The notes: a model not told the origin generated them from the sequence alone. Counted from the first letter of the stretch, positions 52,839-60,479 are shown. The stretch is DNA of 64,000 nt from Lutimonas halocynthiae (GCF_030409835.1 NZ_JAUFQO010000001.1:496001-560000), one strand, 5' to 3'. Numbers and translations: made by a program.

Positions 52839-53255
52839 TTAGCTTTTGTATGATTTTTTAAAACCTATTTTTGTTATTGGTTTTTCTTTCTTCTCGATTA
52901 ATTCGTCTAAGTATTGAAAAACAAGATCAATGTTTTTATTTTGATTGGACAAATTCTTTTTAATTTCTTCGATTTCTAGTTTTATGTTTAGATTATCTGT
53001 GAGCATTTTTCTGATCTTGGTAAATACTCTAATAATTCTAATATTTACAGCAATTGCTCTTGGACTATTTAGAACACTTGATAACATTGCTACTCCTTGT
53101 TCCGTAAAAACATATGGAGCATATCGTAACCCCATTTTGTTTGAAGAATTGGAGGTGACAAATTGGCTCCTCCAATTTGCAAATTCCTCTTTAGTGAGTT
53201 CAAACATAAAATCTTCTGGAAACCGATCTGTATTCCTTTTTACTTGTCTTTTTAG
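52839..53255 (-). pseudogene. ORF6N-domain gene fragment, 5' end missing
   Basis: The 3' part encodes MFELTKEEFANWRSQFVTSN...YAPYVFTEQGVAMLSSVLNSPRAIAVNI (the ORF6N domain) and a coiled-coil tail. Upstream of that Met the same frame stays open and reads LKRQVKRNTDRFPEDF, which is the family continuation, until 53255. Here the repeat at 53253 begins. The first 35-40 residues of the usual domain (with LAELY) are absent. So the gene was cut at its 5' end at the repeat. ORF6N proteins are phage- and mobile-element-linked. Confidence 0.75.
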
Positions 53256-53290
53256 GAGGGATTAGCTTCGCTGGGCCCTGATGCTCCCAT
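53253..53290 (+). repeat. hairpin repeat copy 3a
   Basis: TAGGAGGGATTAGCTTCGCTGGGCCCTGATGCTCCC has inner stem AGC-TTC-GCT with GGG/CCC and outer GGAG/CTCC. It is the left start of the 181-bp direct repeat and abuts the ORF6N fragment. Confidence 0.7.
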
Positions 53291-53438
53291 GTTGAGAATC
53301 AATATTTTTATGGTTTCACCATATCACATCTTTCTCTTACCATAAAAAAAGCAAGCTGTTTTTTCTGGCTCGCTTTAGATGTGCTTTTGAAAATATTGAT
53401 TCATTTGTGGAGATACCGGGATTAACTTCGTTGGTCCC
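53258..53438 (+). repeat. 181-bp direct repeat, left copy
   Basis: Near-identical (about four differences seen) to 59381-59561, 6.1 kb apart, same orientation. It contains two hairpin repeats (copies 3a and 3b) around a terminator-like stem (AAAGCAAGC and GCTCGCTTT). No ORF of interest. The pair brackets a gene cassette. Confidence 0.8.
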
Positions 53439-53500
53439 AAATTACTCCGGTCCTGCAAACCTGTCGGCCGAAGGCGGATAAATCTGCAAATTTCTTGGCA
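53404..53500 (+). repeat. hairpin repeat copy 3b with tail
   Basis: TTGTGGAGATACCGGGATTAACTTCGTTGGTCCC then ATTACTCCGGT. The inner stem is AAC-TTC-GTT and the outer is ACCGG/CCGGT. The tail (53445-53497, with TGTCGGCCGAAGGCGGATAA) nearly matches 59227-59278. Confidence 0.7.
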
Positions 53501-53774
53501 GGAACAATACATTTTTAATCTGGGGATACAGATCCTGGTGTGAATAAATACGTGTTTGACCTGAGTAAATAACTGAATTTTTTTGCCTACTTTGTCATTT
53601 TTTACTATTGGTTTATCTTGTTGTTCAATTTTCAGGGTTAAACAGAAGCTATTTTTGTTATGATTAAATCTAAATATTAAAAGAAGATTTTAATATCTAT
53701 CCTTCTTGAAATAGTTGGATTTCCATTTTCCTACCCTGAGGCGTTAGCAACCAAACAAATGCTTAAATTTAAAA
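53501..53774. other. non-coding region before the AraC gene
   Basis: About 270 bp of AT-rich sequence with no ORF. It must hold the AraC gene promoter, but no convincing TTG/TAnnTTTG pair was identified. Confidence 0.4.
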
Positions 53775-54740
53775 ATGCGGCACATTGAACTTAGCTTTAT
53801 TGATTCAAAGGAATCATTGTTAAATGAGATCAAAAGACATTTTCCTCATGGAGTGATTTCGGAAGAAGGCTTTAGCCTGAAAACGAATACGGAAGAATTC
53901 AATTTTGAGGTCATTGATTTTTTCAGTGATGTCCATATCGCCCTTTTCGATTGTACTATGGGCGTTGACACAACAATTACAATCAAGCCAAATCATCTGA
54001 AGTCATTGGTGGTCCGGTTCATTTTGGAATCAAGCATCGTTTACGGAGATGAGCTGACTGCGATCGGTGAAGGTTTGGAAAATGGGGTCAGCCTTTTCAA
54101 TACCTATACGGAGCAAAAAATTGTAATCCGTAAAAATAGAACAGTAAAGTGGATCGCTGTCCACATACCTATAGAAGAATGGATCGCGTTTACGGAGTCA
54201 AAATGGGAAATGCTTGATGAAATTGTGGCAAATCCCGCTCCCTGGATCCTATTTGAGAACATGACTCCGAAGTTCTCGACATTGATGAAGGATATCTTTT
54301 CATACCGAAAACTTGAGGTAGGCAAAAAAGGGCTGATCTCATCCAAATCGATAGAATTGACCACGCATTTTTTTATCCAGCTTTACAAAAGGCATTCAGA
54401 TAATGAAAAATATGGCATTCCGGACGTAGACTTGACCAGGCTTTTTGCCATAAGACAATTGTTATCAGAGAATATTGATGCGCCTCCGGATATGGAAACC
54501 TTGAGCAGGACCTTTGCCATGTCGTCAAGCAAATTAAGGTCCAACTTTAAAAAAGTATTTGGAATGCCTCCTTACCAATACGTATTGACAGAAAGATTGA
54601 ATGAAGCTTACCGCCTTCTGGAATCAAGTTCCAGATCCTTGACCGATATCGCCTTAACGCTTGGGTTCAATGACCAGAGCCATTTCACAAAAAGCTTTAA
54701 AAAAACATTCAATTGTCTGCCCAGCAGCGTGAGACAATAA
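53775..54740 (+). CDS. AraC-family transcriptional regulator
   Basis: The 321-aa product ends with a two-HTH AraC domain (IDAPPDMETLSRTFAMSSSKLRSNFKKVFGMPPYQYV then SSSRSLTDIALTLGFNDQSHFTKSFKKTFNCLPSSVRQ). The N-terminal ~200 residues have no clear cupin signature and may bind a ligand. It is cytoplasmic, without a membrane segment. It heads the cassette between the direct repeats, and the duplicated palindromic regions upstream of the DUF1254 genes are its likely targets (inference). Its 3' end abuts a dehydrogenase remnant. Confidence 0.85.
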   Translation: MRHIELSFIDSKESLLNEIKRHFPHGVISEEGFSLKTNTEEFNFEVIDFFSDVHIALFDCTMGVDTTITIKPNHLKSLVVRFILESSIVYGDELTAIGEGLENGVSLFNTYTEQKIVIRKNRTVKWIAVHIPIEEWIAFTESKWEMLDEIVANPAPWILFENMTPKFSTLMKDIFSYRKLEVGKKGLISSKSIELTTHFFIQLYKRHSDNEKYGIPDVDLTRLFAIRQLLSENIDAPPDMETLSRTFAMSSSKLRSNFKKVFGMPPYQYVLTERLNEAYRLLESSSRSLTDIALTLGFNDQSHFTKSFKKTFNCLPSSVRQ

Positions 54741-54754
54741 TTATTAACTTCCTT

Positions 54755-54984
54755 AGCTCTTTTTTGATTGGGAAGGGAACCATTCCAATTTCGTTGGCAA
54801 AAGCTACTACACGATCAAAAATCGCACTGTCTGTTGCACTGTGCCCCATAACTTCTCCGAAGTTCGTATCCCAAATGCCATTGACGAAATGCAAAACCAG
54901 GAACTTATCTGGTCTATCCGTGTATTCAGAGTAATCACTGGGCAAAGTAGAAGAAGAAGTCGTTGTGAATATGGTCTTCTCCTC
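54755..54984 (-). pseudogene. fragment of 3-hydroxyacyl-CoA dehydrogenase
   Basis: Reading the minus strand from 54984 gives EEKTIFTTTSSSTLPSDYSE then RPDKFLVLHFVNGIWDTNFG and EVMGHSATDSAIFDRVVAFA to IGMVPFPIKKE near 54758. This matches the middle of the NAD-binding domain of 3-hydroxyacyl-CoA dehydrogenase (TNSSTLLPSQ...KFLALHFAN...EVMGH...IGMVP). Both ends are missing: a stop (TAG) lies just upstream and the 3' end runs into the antisense of the AraC gene. It is debris of a lost gene. Confidence 0.7.
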
Positions 54985-55025
54985 CTACTTTCATTATATT
55001 TTTAATCTTCATTTCTCCGTTTGTT

Positions 55026-56480
55026 TCATCGATTATTATCCAATGGCTCAATATCTCCCGGCACCCATGTTTTATCAAAGAACTCCTGTTTTGGTCCGTA
55101 AAATCTCAAATAGACAAAGAATCCAGTCTGTTCGTCCGTCTTAATCCAGTTGCTTTCTATTCCTTCCGGAGGAGTGGGTCCCATATAGAGATCAATACTT
55201 CCATTTTCATTAACCTGCAGGTCACCATAAGAATCTAATCCAGCATCTTCTGTATCTGTAACGACCATTGAACGTGTTTCTGAGTTATAAACCATCAGGG
55301 ACCAAAAATTGACTACAGGAACATCCGGTGGCAGGGTGAGCTTATAATTCTGGGATCCGTCCAACCACGCTCCATTGCCGTCTTTGTAGGCGGCAAAATA
55401 CTGTGACCCCACACCGACATTTTTGGCTACCATTCCATTTGCTGTAAAACAGGCCTGGTGGGTGTAGGTAATTCTTGCTTCAATGTCTAAGTAATTTTCG
55501 GTGTAAAAGGTAGGGCGTTCTGTTAAGAAAATCCACTCCCATTGACCGTCAGTATAGGGATTCTTATTCTCGTTGCGTGACGAATATGCGATGGCCCTGG
55601 CCATAGCGTTTCCGGTTTCTGATGCTCTTTTGAACAATGCTTTCATTTTAGTATCGGGAGAAAATGGCTGGCCGTTTTCAATTCCCAATGAACTGAGCAT
55701 GCCCAAATAAGCCATGTCGATATCCCGAACATTTTCTTTAGTAAATATTTTCCCCAATTGATCAAAAAACCGCTCATCTGTAGGAAATGTAAGGTCTGCG
55801 TGGATATCAGAAACCATTTTATAGGTCATTTCAGGCTGATCGTCTATTTTACTTAACGGATAAGTCCTTATTTGTTTAAGGTCATCCACAGGTGAAGATC
55901 CGTCATTTCCCTGAAAGGCCCTGACTAGCCAAATATTCATGAATGTAGTCGATTCATAGGTGTAATATCCATCTGGAATTTCACCCTTGTAATTTGGGGG
56001 CAGAATCAAATATTTTCCCCCTGCTCCTTTATCCGGTCCAGCCAGACCAACATCAGTTATTGGGGCATACCAAAGGTCATCTACCATTCCCAACAGGTTC
56101 TCTGGGAATTCAAGGACAAAAGGACCTGTTTCAGATAGATCAAAATAGCCGACTGAATAAATGGATTGAGAATTTCCTGTAAATACAATGGTCTTTGGTG
56201 TTGCTGATTTCTCCCAAATATTCGCGGTATACATATCGGCACCATAATCCCTTTGAAGGCCTTCAATGAAAGAATAGGTTGCTACGGCAGGAGTTGCCCA
56301 TAAATAGGATTGAACTGCCCTTTGATAATCCAATTCTTCAAAAATCGACGGCATATCAGAAGTTACAGGATATCCATTCTCGAATTTGTATTGATCTTTT
56401 TCCATCGAATTTTCTTCGGTGCTATTAGTGCATGAACTTATTATCAAAACACTCAGCGCTAAATACATTATTTTTCTCAT
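55026..56480 (-). CDS. DUF1254/DUF1214 lipoprotein, copy 1
   Basis: The 484-aa product has a lipoprotein signal (LIISSCTNSTEEN, Cys16). Residues 50-190 match DUF1254 (RAVQSYLWATPAVATYSFIEGLQRDYG, and so on, with LPPNYKGEIPDGYYTYES near 162). The C-terminus matches DUF1214 (LPPDVPVVNFWSLMVYNSETRSM near 375; FFVYLRFYGPKQEFFDKTWVPGDIEPL). The family is widespread and its role is uncertain (barrel-like folds, some in cell-envelope or lipid-related operons). It is paralogous to the gene at 57439 and shares its upstream region. Confidence 0.88.
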   Translation of the reverse strand: MRKIMYLALSVLIISSCTNSTEENSMEKDQYKFENGYPVTSDMPSIFEELDYQRAVQSYLWATPAVATYSFIEGLQRDYGADMYTANIWEKSATPKTIVFTGNSQSIYSVGYFDLSETGPFVLEFPENLLGMVDDLWYAPITDVGLAGPDKGAGGKYLILPPNYKGEIPDGYYTYESTTFMNIWLVRAFQGNDGSSPVDDLKQIRTYPLSKIDDQPEMTYKMVSDIHADLTFPTDERFFDQLGKIFTKENVRDIDMAYLGMLSSLGIENGQPFSPDTKMKALFKRASETGNAMARAIAYSSRNENKNPYTDGQWEWIFLTERPTFYTENYLDIEARITYTHQACFTANGMVAKNVGVGSQYFAAYKDGNGAWLDGSQNYKLTLPPDVPVVNFWSLMVYNSETRSMVVTDTEDAGLDSYGDLQVNENGSIDLYMGPTPPEGIESNWIKTDEQTGFFVYLRFYGPKQEFFDKTWVPGDIEPLDNNR

Positions 56481-56590
56481 GATTCTATATTTTAATTATT
56501 AGACAACAAAAGTACTTCTGCTAAAGGCCTCAAAATTGTACAATACGGCAAACCATTGGTAAAAAATGATATAATTGATCAAAACAATTC
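56481..56590 (-). promoter_or_regulatory. control region of DUF1254 copy 1, duplicated at 58864
   Basis: On the minus strand TACTTTTG (56507-56514), an exact TAnnTTTG, lies 27 bp before the ATG. ATTGTACAAT (56535-56544) is palindromic. The segment nearly matches the region at 58864-58973. Possible operator for the cassette AraC protein. No strong -33 box. Confidence 0.6.
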
Positions 56591-57412
56591 TCTCATCTTT
56601 TCGTGGTGTATATCCCTATCATTGATTTCTTGCGTGTCCCTGTAGTTGTTTTTTGGCATCAAGGTTTGCAAGGCTTCAATTTGAGCAGGCGAGGCACTGC
56701 TGGCGTTCTTCACAACAATCCAAAGCACATCCTGGGTACAAGGGGGTGTCGTTAGAGAACCTTCATAGGTAAATACATCAACACTGTCCATACCGAATAT
56801 GTCCGAAACTTTGGATCCGAGGTTGTAACTTTCATTTATTTCCAGGGTCTCACCTACTTGTATTGGCAGGTAATTATCCAGGAATGTGAATGTTGGGTCA
56901 GGCTCTCCTTGTTGAACCAGAAGGGCAAGAACAATATATGAGTCTGTTTCTTCACAGTGGTGAACAAGATGAATCTCTAAAGGGTAGCGAACGCCATTAA
57001 TCGTGTGCTCAGAAAGAGCGTGAAAATGAAACTGAATCATTTTAAATTTCTTTCCTTCATATTCCATTGTATTGAGGTCTCCGTCAAAATTATACTGAAT
57101 TGTATGTCCGTTGTTCGTTATAGATCTAATCGTTGTTTCATCCTCATAGATCATTTCATCGATTTTCCCGAGGAAATTCCCTGGAGATGTTTCGACATCG
57201 ATTATATTAATTGGAGATTGATGTAAGCCATCACATTCAGAATCCTGCTCCAATTGGACCCAGTGCTCTGGTCCACTCTCGCCGCTGTAGTCCCACTTCA
57301 CATGTTCTGATTTCTGTTCTGGCAGCTCTGAGTTAGATGTGCCTTTTGGACTCTCACAACTTGCATATATGAGGAGAACCAATATCGATGCTAAAAATGC
57401 TTTTGTTTTCAT
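56579..57412 (-). CDS. alpha-class carbonic anhydrase, lipoprotein
   Basis: The 277-aa product has a lipoprotein signal (LIYASCESPKG, Cys19). The alpha-CA core reads WDYSGESGPEHWVQLEQDSECDGLHQSPINI near 40, the zinc ligands are in FHFHALSEHTINGVRYPLEIHLVHH near 127-151 (His of the HFH pair and His of HLVH), and TTPPCTQDVLWIVV near 219 is the substrate-pocket loop. It hydrates CO2 in the periplasm or at the surface. It lies between the two DUF1254 genes in the same orientation, 26 bp after copy 2, and ends about 98 bp before copy 1. Confidence 0.93.
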   Translation of the reverse strand: MKTKAFLASILVLLIYASCESPKGTSNSELPEQKSEHVKWDYSGESGPEHWVQLEQDSECDGLHQSPINIIDVETSPGNFLGKIDEMIYEDETTIRSITNNGHTIQYNFDGDLNTMEYEGKKFKMIQFHFHALSEHTINGVRYPLEIHLVHHCEETDSYIVLALLVQQGEPDPTFTFLDNYLPIQVGETLEINESYNLGSKVSDIFGMDSVDVFTYEGSLTTPPCTQDVLWIVVKNASSASPAQIEALQTLMPKNNYRDTQEINDRDIHHEKMRELF

Positions 57413-57438
57413 TTTTTAGTTGTTTTGTATTCAAAATA

Positions 57439-58863
57439 TTATAATTCTATTTTCTTAAAATCTCCCAGTGTCCATCTGTTGTCTGAAGTTGGAAATAACT
57501 CTGGAAGCGGATCATACCATCTAAAAAGGGCAAACCACGAGCCATCACCAACGGTGAGAACATGGTTCGAAATCGGCATACCTTCCGGGCATTCAGGGCC
57601 GAAGGTCAAGGTTACCGAACCATCTTCATTTGTCAACAAGTCAATTTGCTTGGAAGAAACGGCAACCTTCTCCACATCGTCAAAGAATGTTCCTCCGGTT
57701 TCGAATTCGTACACGTTGACAGACCAAAACTTTCCAGCGGGCACATTAGGTGGAACTGTGAGTTCGTAAGTTGCGTTACTGGAGAAAACATTTCCATCCT
57801 TGTCCTTTTGACCGATCAGATAAAAGGTATCTCCTCCGAGGTGTTTCGGACCCCAAATAGCCCAGTGCCATGTTTGAGCTCGCATTTCCCAGTAGTAGAT
57901 TCCTTGTTCGTCAACATAAGTAAATTGAGTTTGAGACTCCACAGGGTCTACTGGAGTTGTCCAATTCGAATTGGAAAAGAACTTATTCCCGACGTTTCTG
58001 AATCCTGACTGTAATTCTTCTTTGACCACTGAGGCAATTCTTTTATGAGATTCGTCTGCTACAAAATCTTTACCCTTTTCGATACCCACAAGGTGCATTT
58101 TTTGTATAAAACTCGTGTCAATTTCCTTGTGAGCTTCGGTTTGAATGTAATGATCTATCAGTCTGAAAAAGTTTTCGTCATAGGGTGGTCTTGGATCGTA
58201 TGGTTTATTTTCTCCATCCACAAATACTGTCTCTCTCTCTGTTCCAAATGGGTATAATTTCATCTTCTTTATGAATTCAACAGCCATGTTAATATCCTCT
58301 GGTTCGAATGACAGGGGTGTAATCCTCAGTCCCGCTACCGAATTATAATGGGCACTTGGAATATGTAGATAATCGTCAGGTATCTCACCGTCATAATTAG
58401 GGGGTGTAATCATAATTTTACCTCCCAAGCCTTTATCGATACCATTTTCTCCACCAACGTCCTCAAGGGGAACCATAAACGGATCCACAATAGAACCAAA
58501 CAGTCCTATATTCTCATCTGTTTTGGGAATCTCCAATACAATTGGACCTTCGTAAGTATCAATCGATGCAGATATATAGAGAACCACATCATTTGGTGTA
58601 AGGATTTTATTATTGTGATCTAATGGTTGTGACCAATAGAGAATTTGGTTGGCCAAAGCTCCCATGTCACGTTCGTTCGCCTCTTTTTGGGCAAAGAATG
58701 ACACCAATGGCATCCCCCATTTACCCAATTCGATCGCTGATTCCTCATTTTCTTTTGCAATGATAAATTGATTCTTAGCTTCTTTCTTATCCGATTGATG
58801 GCAAGAGGTCAGAAATAGAATGCCAAGTAAAATTCCTAAATGCTTTACGTTTAAATTTCTCAT
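57439..58863 (-). CDS. DUF1254/DUF1214 lipoprotein, copy 2
   Basis: The 474-aa product has a lipoprotein signal (LGILFLTSCHQSDKKE, Cys21) and is paralogous to copy 1 (ITPPNYDGEIPDDYLHIPSAHYNSVAGLRI near 150; LTVPPNVPAGKFWSVNVYEFETGG near 375; ALFRWYDPLPELFPTSDNRWTLGDFKKIEL). The N-terminal DUF1254 region is shorter and differs. It starts the same-direction row copy 2 - carbonic anhydrase - copy 1. Its upstream 110 bp nearly repeats that of copy 1, so both should respond to the same regulator. Confidence 0.85.
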   Translation of the reverse strand: MRNLNVKHLGILLGILFLTSCHQSDKKEAKNQFIIAKENEESAIELGKWGMPLVSFFAQKEANERDMGALANQILYWSQPLDHNNKILTPNDVVLYISASIDTYEGPIVLEIPKTDENIGLFGSIVDPFMVPLEDVGGENGIDKGLGGKIMITPPNYDGEIPDDYLHIPSAHYNSVAGLRITPLSFEPEDINMAVEFIKKMKLYPFGTERETVFVDGENKPYDPRPPYDENFFRLIDHYIQTEAHKEIDTSFIQKMHLVGIEKGKDFVADESHKRIASVVKEELQSGFRNVGNKFFSNSNWTTPVDPVESQTQFTYVDEQGIYYWEMRAQTWHWAIWGPKHLGGDTFYLIGQKDKDGNVFSSNATYELTVPPNVPAGKFWSVNVYEFETGGTFFDDVEKVAVSSKQIDLLTNEDGSVTLTFGPECPEGMPISNHVLTVGDGSWFALFRWYDPLPELFPTSDNRWTLGDFKKIEL

Positions 58864-58973
58864 GATTTTAGATTTTAATTATTACACAGCAAAAGTACTT
58901 CTGTTAAAGCCCTGAGAATTGTACAATTCGATAAACCATTGGTAAAAAATGATATAGTTGGTCAAAACAATGC
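58864..58973 (-). promoter_or_regulatory. control region of DUF1254 copy 2, duplicated at 56481
   Basis: TACTTTTG (58890-58897 on the minus strand) 27 bp before the ATG and GAATTGTACAATTC (58916-58929), a perfect 14-bp palindrome. The rest, including ACCATTGGTAAAA and ATGATATA, matches the other copy. Confidence 0.65.
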
Positions 58974-58989
58974 TGCAATCGTTTTGTGG

Positions 58990-59186
58990 TAAATACCATT
59001 ATTTACCTGCCTAAAATTGAAGAATTAATTGAAAAAGAAAGTAAGATCAAAGAAAGTGCATTGTCTGAAAAGGATAAAGACTTGTTCTGAGAAAATGAAA
59101 CTTGCTGATTTCATTTAAAGGAAATTTATAATCAAATAGTAATAAAAGAAAACTGAAAGAATCGTCAATTAATGGTTCATTTTTAT
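58990..59186. other. non-coding stretch with a small coiled-coil-like remnant
   Basis: No real gene. A plus-strand frame from about 58990 reads YLPKIEELIEKESKIKESA then LSEKDKDLF to a stop at 59090, like the tail of a lost coiled-coil gene. This is tentative. Confidence 0.3.
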
Positions 59187-59278
59187 TTGTGGAGATGGAG
59201 GATTACCTGCATTGGTCCCTAGTGACTCCGGTCATGCAAACCTGTCGGCCGAAGGCGGATAAATCTGCAAATTGCTTG
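59187..59278 (+). repeat. hairpin repeat copy 4 with tail
   Basis: TTGTGGAGATGGAGGATTAC with TTGGTCCCTAGTGACTCCGG and a tail (59227-59278) nearly equal to that of copy 3b, including TGTCGGCCGAAGGCGG. Outer stem GGAG/CTCC; inner stem decayed. Confidence 0.65.
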
Positions 59279-59377
59279 CTCGATAATCAATCAAGGGTCA
59301 AAAAAAGAAGATCAAAAATCAAAAATCTCCAATCTTCAATCTTCAATCAAGATTATTCCTCCTTTTGCTTTATAAAT

Positions 59378-59411
59378 ATCGGGATTAGCTTCGCTGGGCC
59401 CTGATGCTCCC
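59378..59411 (+). repeat. hairpin repeat copy 5a
   Basis: ATCGGGATTAGCTTCGCTGG then GCCCTGATGCTCCC. Same inner stem (AGC-TTC-GCT) as copy 3a, but the left flank is different, so the outer stem is broken. Start of the right 181-bp repeat. Confidence 0.65.
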
Positions 59412-59561
59412 ATGTTGAGAATCAATATTTTTATGGTTTCACCATATCACATCTTTCTCTTACCATAAAAAAAGCGAGCTGTTTTTTCTGGCTCGCTTTA
59501 GATGTGCTTTTGAAAATATTGATTCATTTGTGGAGATACCGGGATTAGCTTCGCTGGGCCC
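59381..59561 (+). repeat. 181-bp direct repeat, right copy
   Basis: Near-identical to 53258-53438 in the same direction. Differences seen: G for A in the AAAGCGAGC stem, and three near the right end (A to G, T to C, T to G), which change the hairpin stem AAC/GTT to AGC/GCT. A terminator-like stem GCGAGC/GCTCGC lies inside. Confidence 0.8.
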
Positions 59562-59598
59562 TAGTGACTTCAGTTCTGCAAATAGAATCTGCAAATTG
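59526..59598 (+). repeat. hairpin repeat copy 5b
   Basis: TTTGTGGAGATACCGGGATT, AGCTTCGCTGGGCCCTAGTG and ACTTCAGTTCTGCAAATAGA. The inner stem AGC-TTC-GCT is intact; the outer is lost. Tail TCTGCAAATT is shared with copies 3b and 4. Confidence 0.65.
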
Positions 59599-59621
59599 CC
59601 TATCAGCAATTAACATCTTTT

Positions 59622-59665
59622 CATAAAAAAAATCGCTCAAGTAAAAACTTGGCGATTTTTTTGTT
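59622..59665 (+). terminator. terminator-like hairpin before repeat copy 6
   Basis: AAAAAAATCGC-TCAAG pairs with CTTG-GCGATTTTTTT on the plus strand, with TAAAAA in the loop and a 7-T tail. As at 52122, it directly precedes GTTTCGT-AGGAGGG. No plus-strand gene reads into it. Confidence 0.6.
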
Positions 59666-59706
59666 TCGTTAGGAGGGATTAACTTCGTTGGTCCCTAATA
59701 CCTCCC
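59661..59706 (+). repeat. hairpin repeat copy 6
   Basis: TTGTTTCGTTAGGAGGGATT, AACTTCGTTGGTCCCTAATA and CCTCCC. Fully paired: inner AAC-TTC-GTT, GGGA/TCCC and outer GGAGG/CCTCC. It follows a terminator, as does copy 1. Confidence 0.7.
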
Positions 59707-60001
59707 ATTCTGAAAATTGAATAATCGGATTATCATCCGATATTTCCTTTGTCGACATTTAAGAAAGTGAACTTTCTACATGTCTCCTTACGGAAATTTC
59801 AATTCAATTTTCTTCATTCAATTTATCTGTGGAGATGGAGGGTCTATCACCTAGATCTCAAGCATCTATATATCAACAGTTTAAATCCTGTAAATCATTG
59901 AGGTGACCGAATAGGTCACTTTTCTTAAACTAGTTTCAATGTAATAAATTTTAGTAAATTCAACATAAGTGCAAATTACATGTTGATAAAAGAGTATAGC
60001 A
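59707..60001. other. non-coding region with a partial repeat
   Basis: About 295 bp without a gene. At 59826-59845 CTGTGGAGATGGAGGGTC repeats the left arm of copy 4. Nothing else noted. Confidence 0.4.
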
Positions 60002-60304
60002 ATGAGTGATTCATATGATCCTAATGGTCAATTCTACTTAAGTTTTCCTGCAATAGAATCCAAAGGAATTATCCAGCCTCAGGAGACTTATGGCATATTT
60101 TTTTGGAGGATTTTAGGAGTGAGAAAGTATGGAAACTTCCTATCCACATTGAAAGACGAGTTTAAGGCTCAACTTGAGTTCTTGACTGAAATTGGATTCG
60201 AAGAGCTTTCAAATGACGAGATCCTATGTGATGAATCATTTATTAGCGATTCGATGAGATTGAATTGTAAGTCATATCACAACAATGGGTCACACGAAGT
60301 TTGA
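60002..60304 (+). CDS. hypothetical protein, possibly a degraded gene
   Basis: The 100-aa ORF (MSDSYDPNGQFYLSFPAIES...FFWRILGVRKYGNFLSTLKDEFKAQLEFLTEIGFEELSNDEI) has no signal peptide and no family I recognise. It reads like a genuine protein (balanced composition). It sits in a region of debris and overlaps the next short ORF by 20 bp, so the two may be parts of one frameshifted gene. Alternatively it is a chance ORF. Confidence 0.35.
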   Translation: MSDSYDPNGQFYLSFPAIESKGIIQPQETYGIFFWRILGVRKYGNFLSTLKDEFKAQLEFLTEIGFEELSNDEILCDESFISDSMRLNCKSYHNNGSHEV

Positions 60305-60479
60305 ATACACCTTTGAGAATACACAAGATCCATTTCTGGATTACGGAGTTGAAATATTTGAACGTTTTTATGAGGATGCTCAGCCTAAGTTCAGATTTAA
60401 GTATGAAATAGACAAGATTGATGGCGTCACAGTCATATACCTTCGTAGGATGGCAGGGAGACGCCACTGGGGACGATAA
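60285..60479 (+). CDS. short hypothetical ORF
   Basis: This 64-aa ORF (HTKFEYTFENTQDPFLDYGVEIFERFYEDAQPKFRFKYEIDKIDGVTVIY, then a tail unlike the rest) is AT-typical but unrecognised. From about residue 48 the tail (LRRMAGRRHWGR) is out of frame with a better protein pattern (see the next entry), so a frameshift is likely. Weak support. Confidence 0.3.
   Translation: MGHTKFEYTFENTQDPFLDYGVEIFERFYEDAQPKFRFKYEIDKIDGVTVIYLRRMAGRRHWGR

Noticed and set aside
53404-53500. Possible tRNA or tRNA remnant on the minus strand
   Set aside because: The leader resembles the 3' end of a tRNA complement, but no acceptor or anticodon stem can be formed, so it was not called.
54713-54934. Plus-strand ORF of 73 codons after the AraC gene
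   Set aside because: It is the antisense of the 3-hydroxyacyl-CoA dehydrogenase fragment, whose minus-strand reading matches a known family.
57425-58257. Several plus-strand ORFs over DUF1254 copy 2
   Set aside because: Shadows on the opposite strand of a clear, full-length lipoprotein gene.
59189-59404. 71-codon ORF ending GISFAGP
   Set aside because: It runs over two hairpin repeats and low-complexity sequence (TCAAAAATC, AATCTTC); the ending is just the repeat translated.
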